From: Streptomyces coacervatus | GTDB lineage: Bacteria > Actinomycetota > Actinomycetes > Streptomycetales > Streptomycetaceae | Assembly: GCF_029223485.1 (NCBI RefSeq) | Contig: NZ_JARHTP010000015.1 | Location: 186,001-250,000, forward strand | Direction of reading: 5' to 3' | Length of the DNA: 64,000 bases | Shown: positions 8,114-15,210 of the stretch, piece by piece | Layout: every line of letters begins with the position of its first letter | Numbering within the stretch: the stretch's first letter is position 1 | Program-made: the position numbers and the translations under genes | Notes under the pieces: generated by a model | The model's database searches: none | Told to the model about the DNA's origin: nothing | Seen by the model: the letters and a program-made list of their open reading frames with translations, nothing else

Positions 8114-8506
8114 TCAGCCAGTGGTCGCGGTCGAGTCGAGTGGCATGGTCGCGGTCTTCTGTGCGGGGTCGAAGTTCCAGCCGGGGACGATCGACGGGAT
8201 CCGGACGGTGGCGGTGACGGTGACCGCGTCGCCGCCCGGCGCCTCGGCGCAGGTGACCGACAGCCAGTCGCTGACCGCGTTCGTGCAGCCCTGCTGGGCG
8301 GTCCCCGGTTCCAGCGAGGCGGCACGCGCCCCGGCCCGGGCCGCCGTACCCGCCTGCTGGGCGGTGTAGGCGATCAGGCCCAGCTGTACGACCGCCATCC
8401 CGACGATGATCAGGACGGGCAGGAACCCCAGGTATTCGAGGGCGACTTGACCCTGGTCACGGCGTGTGCGCCGATACGGCAGTCGATCCCGCAGTCGATA
8501 CGACAT
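8114..8506 (-). CDS. TadE-like pseudopilin 2
   Basis: 130 aa. The basic N-terminus ends in RDQG, followed by QVALEYLGFLPVLIIVGMAV: the TadE processing motif with Glu at +5 and a hydrophobic helix (about 20-42). The motif YTAQQAGTAARAGARAAS follows, then a small exported domain with two cysteines. Its ATG is one base from the stop of the preceding TadE-like gene. Predicted minor pilin of the Tad fibre. Confidence 0.88.
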   Translation of the reverse strand: MSYRLRDRLPYRRTRRDQGQVALEYLGFLPVLIIVGMAVVQLGLIAYTAQQAGTAARAGARAASLEPGTAQQGCTNAVSDWLSVTCAEAPGGDAVTVTATVRIPSIVPGWNFDPAQKTATMPLDSTATTG

Positions 8507-8507
8507 C

Positions 8508-8927
8508 TCAGTGCGTCGCCTCCTCGACCGCGCCGGCGTGGCCCTTCACCTTGAACGGGAAGCTGAACGTGCCCGGGAAGAGAAGCGGTACGTCGAGCGA
8601 GACGTCGGCGGTGACATAGCCGCCCCCGGTACTGCACTGCACATCGGCGCCGCCCTTCCATGCGTCCGACAGGTCCTTGCGTCCCGCCTGGTCGCACTTG
8701 GCCTGGCGATCGCCCGCGGCCGCCGTCCCCGCCCGCACCGCCTCGTCCGCAGCATTCCCCGCAAGCGTCCACGTGTACCCCACCAGCACCAGCTGCCACA
8801 GCACCACCAGCGTGATGATGATCGTCGGCAGCATGCCCAGGAACTCGATGGTGACCTGGCCCCGGTCACGCTCCCCCGACGGCAACGATGGCAACGACGG
8901 CACCGACTGCAACGCCCGTATCCCCAT
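8508..8927 (-). CDS. TadE-like pseudopilin 1
   Basis: 139 aa. RDRG precedes QVTIEFLGMLPTIIITLVV, the type-IV-like cleavage motif with Glu at +5, then a membrane helix and TLAGNAADEAVRAGTAAA. The exported domain has two cysteines. A close paralogue of the next gene. It starts 5 bp after the CpaE-like gene, so is part of the same operon. Confidence 0.88.
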   Translation of the reverse strand: MGIRALQSVPSLPSLPSGERDRGQVTIEFLGMLPTIIITLVVLWQLVLVGYTWTLAGNAADEAVRAGTAAAGDRQAKCDQAGRKDLSDAWKGGADVQCSTGGGYVTADVSLDVPLLFPGTFSFPFKVKGHAGAVEEATH

Positions 8928-8932
8928 CCGTC

Positions 8933-10180
8933 TCAGTCCCTACGCCGCCGGAAACTCACCGCTCCGCGATCCCCCCGCAGCCGCCCGCCACCCCGCTGCG
9001 CCCCCTCGACCGCCTTCACCAGCCCCAGCTCCCCCGCCAGCCCCCAAAGCGCCTGCTTCACCGTGCTCCTGCTGTCCAGCTCATGGATCCGCCCCGCATC
9101 CACGGCTCCCTGCAGCTCCTTGAAGTTCGCCGGGATCGCCGTCCCCGCGACCGCCGTACCCGTGATCTTCTGGATCAGCGGCGGCTGGATCTCGGTGCCG
9201 CGCGTATGCCGGTTGACGACCACCGTCGTCTCCTCCGCCTTGCGGATCTGCAGCCGGTCCCACATCCGCACCGTCCGCTTGGCGCCGCGCACCGCGACCA
9301 CGTCCGGCGTGGTGATCAGCAGCGCCCGGTCGGCCATCTCGACCGCGGCCGCGCCCGCCCCGCCCAGCTGGGCGCCGCAGTCGATGACGACGACCTCGTA
9401 ACGGGACCGCAGGGCGCTGACGATCTGCCGGGCGGCCCGGTCCGTCACCTCCTCGCCGCGCTCGCCCTCCCCCGGCGCGAGCAGCAGCGCGAGGCCGGTG
9501 TCGTGCCGGAAGACCGCGTCCGCGAGCACCCGCGGCGAGATGTCCGTGATCGCCGCCAGGTCCACCACCGACCGGCGGAACTGGACGTCCAGATACGACG
9601 CCACGTCCCCCGCCTGCAGATCCATGTCGACGAGCGCCACGCTTCGCCCCGACGCCTGCGCCGCCAGCGCCAGTTGGATGGCGGTGAGGGTCGCCCCGAC
9701 GCCGCCCTTCGACCCGCTCACCGTGACGACGGTCCCGCCGACGCCGGTGAACACATCGCCCCCGGCGCCCAGATGGCGCCGTACGCCCACCGACCACTGC
9801 GCGACGGCCTGGACGCGGCTGGCCAGCTCCTCGTAGCTCAACGGCAGAGCGACCACCCCCCGCGCGCCGTAGTCCATCGCCGCCTGGAAGAGGCCGGGGC
9901 TCGCGTCCGAGGTGACGAGGATGACCCCCACCGCCGGGAAGCGCAGCGCGACCTCGCGAATGAGCTCCAACGCTGGGACCGGGCCGATCCGTTCGTGCAC
10001 CACCACGACCTCGGGCAGCTCGTCGACGGACTCGGCGGCGAGCCGCGCGAGGGTGTCGACGAGCTGGGTCGAGTCGACGACGGGAGTCACCGGCTCGGCG
10101 TCCGGGAGCTGGCTGAGCAGTGTCGTGATGGACCGGACCGCGTCCAGGTCACCGACTGCCGGGAGGATCCTCGTGGGCAT
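8933..10180 (-). CDS. CpaE/TadZ-like MinD-family ATPase
   Basis: 415 aa. Residues 1-130 resemble a receiver-like domain (DLPEVVVVHERIG, ILVTSDASPG) with no clear phospho-acceptor. Residues 145-395 are a ParA/MinD ATPase with a deviant P-loop KGGVGAT (158-164), VALVDMDLQAGD and VVVIDCGAQLGG. The second lysine position of the P-loop is Ala, a variation known in TadZ/CpaE proteins. These proteins place the pilus machine at a cell site, often a pole. A basic tail (RGGGRLRGDRG) may touch membrane or DNA. It sits between cpaB and the tadE genes. Confidence 0.9.
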   Translation of the reverse strand: MPTRILPAVGDLDAVRSITTLLSQLPDAEPVTPVVDSTQLVDTLARLAAESVDELPEVVVVHERIGPVPALELIREVALRFPAVGVILVTSDASPGLFQAAMDYGARGVVALPLSYEELASRVQAVAQWSVGVRRHLGAGGDVFTGVGGTVVTVSGSKGGVGATLTAIQLALAAQASGRSVALVDMDLQAGDVASYLDVQFRRSVVDLAAITDISPRVLADAVFRHDTGLALLLAPGEGERGEEVTDRAARQIVSALRSRYEVVVIDCGAQLGGAGAAAVEMADRALLITTPDVVAVRGAKRTVRMWDRLQIRKAEETTVVVNRHTRGTEIQPPLIQKITGTAVAGTAIPANFKELQGAVDAGRIHELDSRSTVKQALWGLAGELGLVKAVEGAQRGGGRLRGDRGAVSFRRRRD

Positions 10181-10189
10181 GCGGGCCTC

Positions 10190-10897
10190 TCACTTGTCCT
10201 TCGTGAGTTCGTACGTGCGGTCCTGCTCGGGGATGGTGCCGGTCTCGCTCGGCGCGACGAGTGCGAGCCGGACCCGCTTGGCGAAGGACTCGGCGTAGGT
10301 CAGGCGCTGGGCGTCGAGCGCGGAGAGCGCGAAGGTGATGGGGACGGCCTTGGTGGCCTGACCGGTGCGGTCGGTGGCGTCGGGCTGGAGCGAGGTGAGG
10401 TCGCCGACGTCGAGGACCCTGGCATTCGTGACGATGATCTTGGACAGATCGGGATCACCCGTCTTCTGACCCTCGAAGGTGGCGTAGACGTTGACCTTGG
10501 AGTCCGGCGTTATCTTGCCGGCGACTCCGGTCGCCGCATCGATCATGATGGCGACCTCCTGCTGCCCGGGCTGCAGAGCGGGCTGATCGGCGATCATGTC
10601 GCTCTGCAGCAGGGAGCCCTTCTTCAGGGTCGTGACGGCGACCTTCCCGCGGATGCCGGCGAGATCGGTGACCGCGTTCGCCGACAGCCAGCGCTTCGGC
10701 ATCTCGGTCTTCTCGAACTGGGCCGCACTGAGGCTGGTGTACGGCTTGATGTCGCTCTTGATCTCGTACGCCGTGACTTTGGGCCCGACCTGGGACTTCA
10801 CGTCGCTGATGACGGACAGGACGCCGGCGAACGCACCGAGGGCGCACAGGACCGACAGAAGCAGGAGTAGCACGCCACGGCGCTGACGGGAGTTCAT
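10190..10897 (-). CDS. cpaB: CpaB/RcpC-like pilus assembly protein (SAF domain)
   Basis: 235 aa. One N-terminal membrane helix (about 9-31), then a SAF/CpaB domain (about 45-110, with IRGKVAVTTLKKGSLLQ) and a beta-rich periplasm-side domain. In Gram-negatives CpaB/RcpC works with the secretin; no secretin gene is present here, as expected for a Gram-positive, so it may act as a cell-wall-side periplasmic element. It lies 9 bp upstream of the CpaE-like gene. Confidence 0.88.
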   Translation of the reverse strand: MNSRQRRGVLLLLLSVLCALGAFAGVLSVISDVKSQVGPKVTAYEIKSDIKPYTSLSAAQFEKTEMPKRWLSANAVTDLAGIRGKVAVTTLKKGSLLQSDMIADQPALQPGQQEVAIMIDAATGVAGKITPDSKVNVYATFEGQKTGDPDLSKIIVTNARVLDVGDLTSLQPDATDRTGQATKAVPITFALSALDAQRLTYAESFAKRVRLALVAPSETGTIPEQDRTYELTKDK

Positions 10898-10978
10898 GAA
10901 CCGTACAACCTCATTGGGGGATATCGGTCGAGCGGATGGGATCGTGCAAGCGGTACCCGCGAGGGGCCGGTCGCCGCC

Positions 10979-11833
10979 TCAGGAGCCTCTCCCCGCGGGG
11001 AGCTGGTTCTCCAGGATGGGCGGTGGGCCGGCGGAGCAGAAGACACAGCGGTCACCGATGACGTCGATGCCGCACCAGTGGCAGGAGCCCTGCCGTACCG
11101 ACGTGACCAGCTGGTACAGGACGGACAGGTCGGGCAGGAAGGCGGCGAACTCGATCAGTTTGCCCGTCCCCCACCAGGCCGCGGACTCGGCCGGCAGCAC
11201 CGCCTCCCTGAGCCCCTGGGCGTTCCACTGCGGGACCAGGGTCGCGGTGACCCAGTCCGACTGCAGCTGCCCCTTCGCGACCAGCATCGAGGTGCCGAAC
11301 TCCGGCCCCGGGAGGGCGGCCTCGGGGGCGATCCTCACCAACTGCGGCTCGGGATGGGCGAGTACGGCGAAGTGATGGCCCGGCACCCAGGACTTGGCGT
11401 GCTGCTTGAGACCGACGGGGACGCGGTCGAGGCGGGTGACCGAACCGAGCAGCGCTCCGGCGTGGATGTAGTGGGTGAGCAGGCGGCCGGCGGAGGCGAG
11501 GACGCCGGGGCTGAGGTCGCAGGAGGCCAGCTGCCTCAACTGGCGGGCCAGGACGGCCAGTCCGAGCGGGGGCAGACCGGGCCGGAACAGGGCTATACGG
11601 TCACTTTCCAGGAGGGAGCGGATCGTGTGCAGCCGGCGCGCCACCTCCGGGGAGACAGCCCCCGAGCAGACGACGATCAGATGCCCGTGCTGATCGATCA
11701 GACTCTGCACGGCCGCCAGCGCATGCTCCAGCGGCTCCTTGTCGAGGCCCTGCAGGACGACGGCAGGCAAGGTCCGCTCGTCCTGCGGTGGCAGTGCCAT
11801 GTCGGCACTGGTCACGGCGATGGCAGTTGACAC
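10979..11833 (-). CDS. Conserved zinc-ribbon protein of unknown function upstream of cpaB
   Basis: 284 aa with no signal peptide and no membrane segment. Residues 20-130 look alpha/beta (VVLQGLDKEPLEHALAAV, LIVVCSGAVSPEVARRL). The C-terminus holds a CxxC-x8-CxxC zinc ribbon: CHWC (251-254) and CVFC (263-266). I do not recognise the family. It is the first gene of the long minus-strand Tad run, separated by 81 bp from cpaB, which suggests a pilus-related cytoplasmic role; this is inference from position only. Confidence 0.75.
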   Translation of the reverse strand: MSTAIAVTSADMALPPQDERTLPAVVLQGLDKEPLEHALAAVQSLIDQHGHLIVVCSGAVSPEVARRLHTIRSLLESDRIALFRPGLPPLGLAVLARQLRQLASCDLSPGVLASAGRLLTHYIHAGALLGSVTRLDRVPVGLKQHAKSWVPGHHFAVLAHPEPQLVRIAPEAALPGPEFGTSMLVAKGQLQSDWVTATLVPQWNAQGLREAVLPAESAAWWGTGKLIEFAAFLPDLSVLYQLVTSVRQGSCHWCGIDVIGDRCVFCSAGPPPILENQLPAGRGS

Positions 11834-11960
11834 GCGCAGCTCCCCGGTGACTTCACTCCGTGACTACCTCAGCACTGTATCCACGCCCCTGTGACCGGAG
11901 AACAGCGTTTGTGTAGCTGATGGGCAACTGACGTTTCACAAGTTGCGTCAAAACGGGGCA

Positions 11961-11988
11961 GGTTCGAGCATCTTGCCAACCTCGAACC
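11961..11988. promoter_or_regulatory. Inverted repeat between the Tad locus and the chitinase gene
   Basis: Perfect 8-bp arms GGTTCGAG (11961-11968) and CTCGAACC (11981-11988), 12-base spacer, in the divergent intergenic region. It could be an operator for either direction; no regulator can be assigned. Confidence 0.4.
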
Positions 11989-12003
11989 GAACCCGCGGAC
12001 CAT

Positions 12004-12046
12004 TTGGTCTGGACCTCTTGACAGAGCAATTGGTCTGGACCAACTT
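12004..12046 (+). promoter_or_regulatory. Chitinase promoter with two DasR-type (dre) sites
   Basis: Two direct copies of TTGGTCTGGACC (12004-12015 and 12030-12041) flank a TTGACA -35 box at 12018-12023. This matches the paired 12-bp repeats known from Streptomyces chitinase promoters, bound by the N-acetylglucosamine-responsive GntR regulator DasR. With a 17-bp spacer the -10 would be near 12041-12046, only 6 bases before the ATG, pointing to a leaderless message. Confidence 0.8.
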
Positions 12047-12052
12047 ATTGTC

Positions 12053-13783
12053 ATGTCCCCACAGAGACGATCGGTACCCCCCAGACGATCGGCACCACGC
12101 AGCCGATCGACGGCACGGCTCTGGTCAGGAGCCGTCACCGCCGCCCTCGCCCTCACCTTCGCGGGCACGGGCCAGGCATCCGCAGCGGACGTCAACAACG
12201 CCAAGAACGCCGGCTTCGAATCCGGCCTGAGCAACTGGACCTGTTCCGCGAGCAGCGGCACGACGGTCTCCTCCCCCGTGCACGGCGGCGCGGCCGCGCT
12301 CAAGGCCACCCCGGCCGGGCAGGACGACGCCCAGTGCAGCCAGACGGTGGCGGTCAAGCCGAACTCGACGTACTCGCTGAGCTCCTGGGTGCAGGGCGGC
12401 TACGCCTTCCTGGGCGTGACCGGCACGGGCACCACGGACGTGTCGACCTGGACCCCGGACTCGTCCTCGTGGAAACAGCTGACGACGAGCTTCACGACGG
12501 GCTCGTCCACGACCTCGGTGACGGTCTACACACACGGCTGGTACGGCCAGGCCGCGTACTACGCCGACGACGTGTCCGTGTACGGCCCGGACAGCGGCGG
12601 AGGCGGCGACCCGGCACCGACGGTTCCGGGCACGCCCAGCGGTCTGTCGGTCTCCGGTACGACGTCCTCGTCGGTGTCGTTGGCGTGGAACGCGGTGTCG
12701 GGCGCGACCGGCTACAACGTCTACCGGGACGGCACGAAGATCACGGCGGTGACGGGGACGTCGGCGACGGTGACCGGCCTCGCGGCCGCCACCTCGTACT
12801 CCTTCCAGGTCACGGCGACGAACTCGGCGGGCGAGTCGGCCAAGTCGGGTTCGGTGACGGGGACGACGACCTCCGGCGGCAGCAACGGAGGGACCGCTCT
12901 GCCCAAGCACGCAGTCACCGGCTACTGGCAGAACTTCAACAACGGCGCCACGGTCCAGAAGATCTCCGACGTATCGTCCCAGTACGACATCATCGCGGTG
13001 GCCTTCGCGGACGCCACGACCACGCCGGGCGCCGTGACCTTCAACCTGGACTCGGCGGGCCTGGGCGGCTACACGGTCGACCAGTTCAAGGCGGACATCA
13101 AGGCGAAGCAGGCGGCGGGCAAGAAGGTCATCGTCTCGGTCGGCGGCCAGAACGGCACGGTGTCGGTGAGCGACTCGACCTCGGCGGCGAACTTCGCGAA
13201 CTCGGTGTATTCGCTGATGCAGACGTACGGCTTCGACGGCGTCGACATCGACCTGGAGAACGGCCTCAACGCGACGTACATGTCACAGGCGCTGCGCTCG
13301 CTGTCGGCAAAGGCGGGCTCGTCCCTGATCATCACGATGGCCCCGCAGACGATCGACATGCAGTCGACGTCGAACACCTACTTCCAGACGGCCCTGAACA
13401 TCAAGGACATCCTCACGGTCGTCAACATGCAGTACTACAACAGCGGTTCGATGCTGGGCTGCGACGGCAAGGTGTACTCGCAGGGTTCGGTGGACTTCCT
13501 CACCGCCCTGGCCTGCATCCAGCTGGAGGGCGGCCTGTCGCCGTCCCAGGTGGGGCTGGGGCTGCCGGCTTCGACGAGCGCGGCGGGCAGCGGCTATGTC
13601 TCCCCGACGGTCGTGAACAACGCCCTGGACTGCCTGACGGCCGGCACGAACTGCGGCTCCTTCAAACCGTCGAAGACGTATCCCGACCTGCGGGGTGCGA
13701 TGACCTGGTCCACCAACTGGGATGCGGCTGCGGGGAGTTCGTGGTCGAGCTCGGTGGGGGCGCATGTGCACGGGCTGCCGTAG
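12053..13783 (+). CDS. Secreted GH18 chitinase with CBM and FnIII domains
   Basis: 576 aa. Signal peptide 1-44 (arginine-rich N-region, cleavage near ASA). Residues 46-178 form a jelly-roll carbohydrate-binding module, 190-272 a fibronectin type III linker and 285-576 the GH18 catalytic barrel. The catalytic motif DGVDIDLE is at 395-402 with acid Glu402; SVGG (362-365) is the second conserved strand. It hydrolyses chitin in the surroundings. There is no Shine-Dalgarno sequence and no other in-frame ATG or GTG start before the signal peptide, so the message is probably leaderless. Regulation by DasR is predicted from the promoter sites. Confidence 0.95.
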   Translation: MSPQRRSVPPRRSAPRSRSTARLWSGAVTAALALTFAGTGQASAADVNNAKNAGFESGLSNWTCSASSGTTVSSPVHGGAAALKATPAGQDDAQCSQTVAVKPNSTYSLSSWVQGGYAFLGVTGTGTTDVSTWTPDSSSWKQLTTSFTTGSSTTSVTVYTHGWYGQAAYYADDVSVYGPDSGGGGDPAPTVPGTPSGLSVSGTTSSSVSLAWNAVSGATGYNVYRDGTKITAVTGTSATVTGLAAATSYSFQVTATNSAGESAKSGSVTGTTTSGGSNGGTALPKHAVTGYWQNFNNGATVQKISDVSSQYDIIAVAFADATTTPGAVTFNLDSAGLGGYTVDQFKADIKAKQAAGKKVIVSVGGQNGTVSVSDSTSAANFANSVYSLMQTYGFDGVDIDLENGLNATYMSQALRSLSAKAGSSLIITMAPQTIDMQSTSNTYFQTALNIKDILTVVNMQYYNSGSMLGCDGKVYSQGSVDFLTALACIQLEGGLSPSQVGLGLPASTSAAGSGYVSPTVVNNALDCLTAGTNCGSFKPSKTYPDLRGAMTWSTNWDAAAGSSWSSSVGAHVHGLP

Positions 13784-13799
13784 CAGCGGGTGAACGTGA

Positions 13800-13830
13800 C
13801 GTTCGCCTGGTCAGACGGACCAGGCGAACG
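13800..13830. terminator. Bidirectional terminator overlapping a gene end
   Basis: Perfect 13-bp stem (13800-13812 and 13818-13830) with a 5-base loop, just after the chitinase stop. It includes the last codons and the stop (13811-13813) of the convergent DUF1326 gene, so the hairpin is partly coding on the minus strand. Confidence 0.85.
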
Positions 13831-14413
13831 GCGCGGAGTGCGCGTTGTGACCCGCCAGGTCGAGGTCCAGGCCGAACGCCCGGATGCGGGCGACAGTGGA
13901 CTTCGCGATCGTCACGACCGGGTTGGGTGTGATGGTGATGCCATGCAGGGTCGCGCCTTCACTCGCGCCTTCCAGGAAGAAGTCCTCGACCTCGATGTCG
14001 ACCGAATCCCCGATGGTGACGCGGTGGGTCCGGTCCTTGGACTCGAAGGTGATCGGAGCGGTTTCCACCCCGGCGATCTCACCCACCAGAGGAGTGAGGA
14101 TCTCCGGGGGCCCGCCCTTCGTCCCGCTGAACACTCCCTGCAATTTCTCGGCCTGCTCGGCCGAGGCCGCCTCGTCGAGGAACAGTCCCACCCGCCAGCC
14201 GCCCAGGGACATCTGCCCCGGCGCGTCCGCCAGCAACGCGACGGTGAGCCCGCCGACGTCCACACCCTCGACATCCCCCCGGTCGACGTGGAACACCAGC
14301 GTCACCTGACACCGCTCGGTGTCCGCCGGCATCGCCAAGGCCGAGACGGTGCACGGACACACCACGTCACATGGACATGCTTCGAAATACCGGCCTTCCA
14401 GACTCCATCCCAT
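13811..14413 (-). CDS. DUF1326 domain protein
   Basis: 200 aa, matching DUF1326 over its length. It starts MGWSLEGRYFEACPCDVVCPC: the cysteine-rich N-terminal motif CPC...CPC (13-21) is the family hallmark and may bind metal or be redox active. The rest is beta-rich with no membrane segment. Function is unknown for the family. The last five codons form half of a terminator hairpin shared with the chitinase gene. Confidence 0.85.
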   Translation of the reverse strand: MGWSLEGRYFEACPCDVVCPCTVSALAMPADTERCQVTLVFHVDRGDVEGVDVGGLTVALLADAPGQMSLGGWRVGLFLDEAASAEQAEKLQGVFSGTKGGPPEILTPLVGEIAGVETAPITFESKDRTHRVTIGDSVDIEVEDFFLEGASEGATLHGITITPNPVVTIAKSTVARIRAFGLDLDLAGHNAHSAPFAWSV

Positions 14414-14481
14414 CGTCCGCTCCGCTTCACTACTCGTCGGTAATCAGACGGGATCCGTTCTCCGGATATGACTCAAGCATA

Positions 14482-14493
14482 TGTCTGGACCAA
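14482..14493. promoter_or_regulatory. Possible DasR-type half-match
   Basis: TGTCTGGACCAA between the divergent DUF1326 and sigma-factor genes matches 11 of 12 bases of the chitinase promoter repeat (TGGTCTGGACCAA core). A single site only; it may be chance. Confidence 0.3.
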
Positions 14494-14620
14494 GCGGGCC
14501 GACAGTTCTGGCCACCGCGCATGAAACATTTCCCCGGTCCCACCGCATCAATGAAGTGAGACCAGCGAGCGGCAGCAGTGGGGACGGTGCCGGTCGCGGC
14601 ACCGTGGACAGGGGGCACAC

Positions 14621-15133
14621 ATGAGACAGAGGCGCGCCGACGAGTACGCGGAGTTCGCCGCCGCGCGCGCCGGGCATCTCTATCGGTCCGCCTGTCTGCT
14701 GACCGCCGGTGACACCCATCTCGCCGAGGACCTGGTGCAGGAGACCCTCGGGCGCCTGTACGTCAGCTGGGGGCGTGTGTCGCGGGTCGGCAATCCCGCG
14801 GGGTATGCGCAGACCGTGCTCGCGCGGACGTTTCTCGCCCATCAGCGGAAGCGGAGCAGTACCGAGCGCGCCACCGACGTACTGCCCGATCTGCCCGACG
14901 AACGCGCCGGCCAGGACATGCCGTTGCGACTGACCCTGCTGGAGGCACTCGGCCGGCTGCCCGCGAAGGACCGGGCCGTGGTCGTCCTGCGGTACTGGGA
15001 GGACCGTTCCATCGAGGAGACCGCCCGGGCCATGAACGCCAGTTCGGCCGCCGTGCGCACACGGTGCGTCCGTGTCCTCGGGCGGCTCAGGGAACTGCTC
15101 GGGGAGGACCTGAGCGATTACGCCCGCTCCTGA
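14621..15133 (+). CDS. SigE-family ECF RNA polymerase sigma factor
   Basis: 170 aa of the actinobacterial SigE/SACE-type ECF family. Region 2 at about 8-75 (LYRSACLLTAGDTHLAEDLVQETLGRLY), region 4 at about 105-165 (LPAKDRAVVVLRYWEDRSIEETA). It redirects RNA polymerase to a small regulon. The next gene encodes a membrane protein that is a candidate anti-sigma or target. 77 bp separate the two, filled with a CCATCTCCG-like short repeat (15140-15190). Confidence 0.9.
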   Translation: MRQRRADEYAEFAAARAGHLYRSACLLTAGDTHLAEDLVQETLGRLYVSWGRVSRVGNPAGYAQTVLARTFLAHQRKRSSTERATDVLPDLPDERAGQDMPLRLTLLEALGRLPAKDRAVVVLRYWEDRSIEETARAMNASSAAVRTRCVRVLGRLRELLGEDLSDYARS

Positions 15134-15210
15134 GCACCCTTTTCCGCCATCTCCGCCATCCCCACGATCTCCGTCATCTCCGTCGTCCTTTTGCGAAACG
15201 GTGGTTCGTC

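Noticed and set aside
14520..14560. ECF-type promoter (GAAACA ... CATCAA) before the SigE-family gene
   Set aside because: The -10 part does not match a CGTC-type element and the spacing is not convincing.
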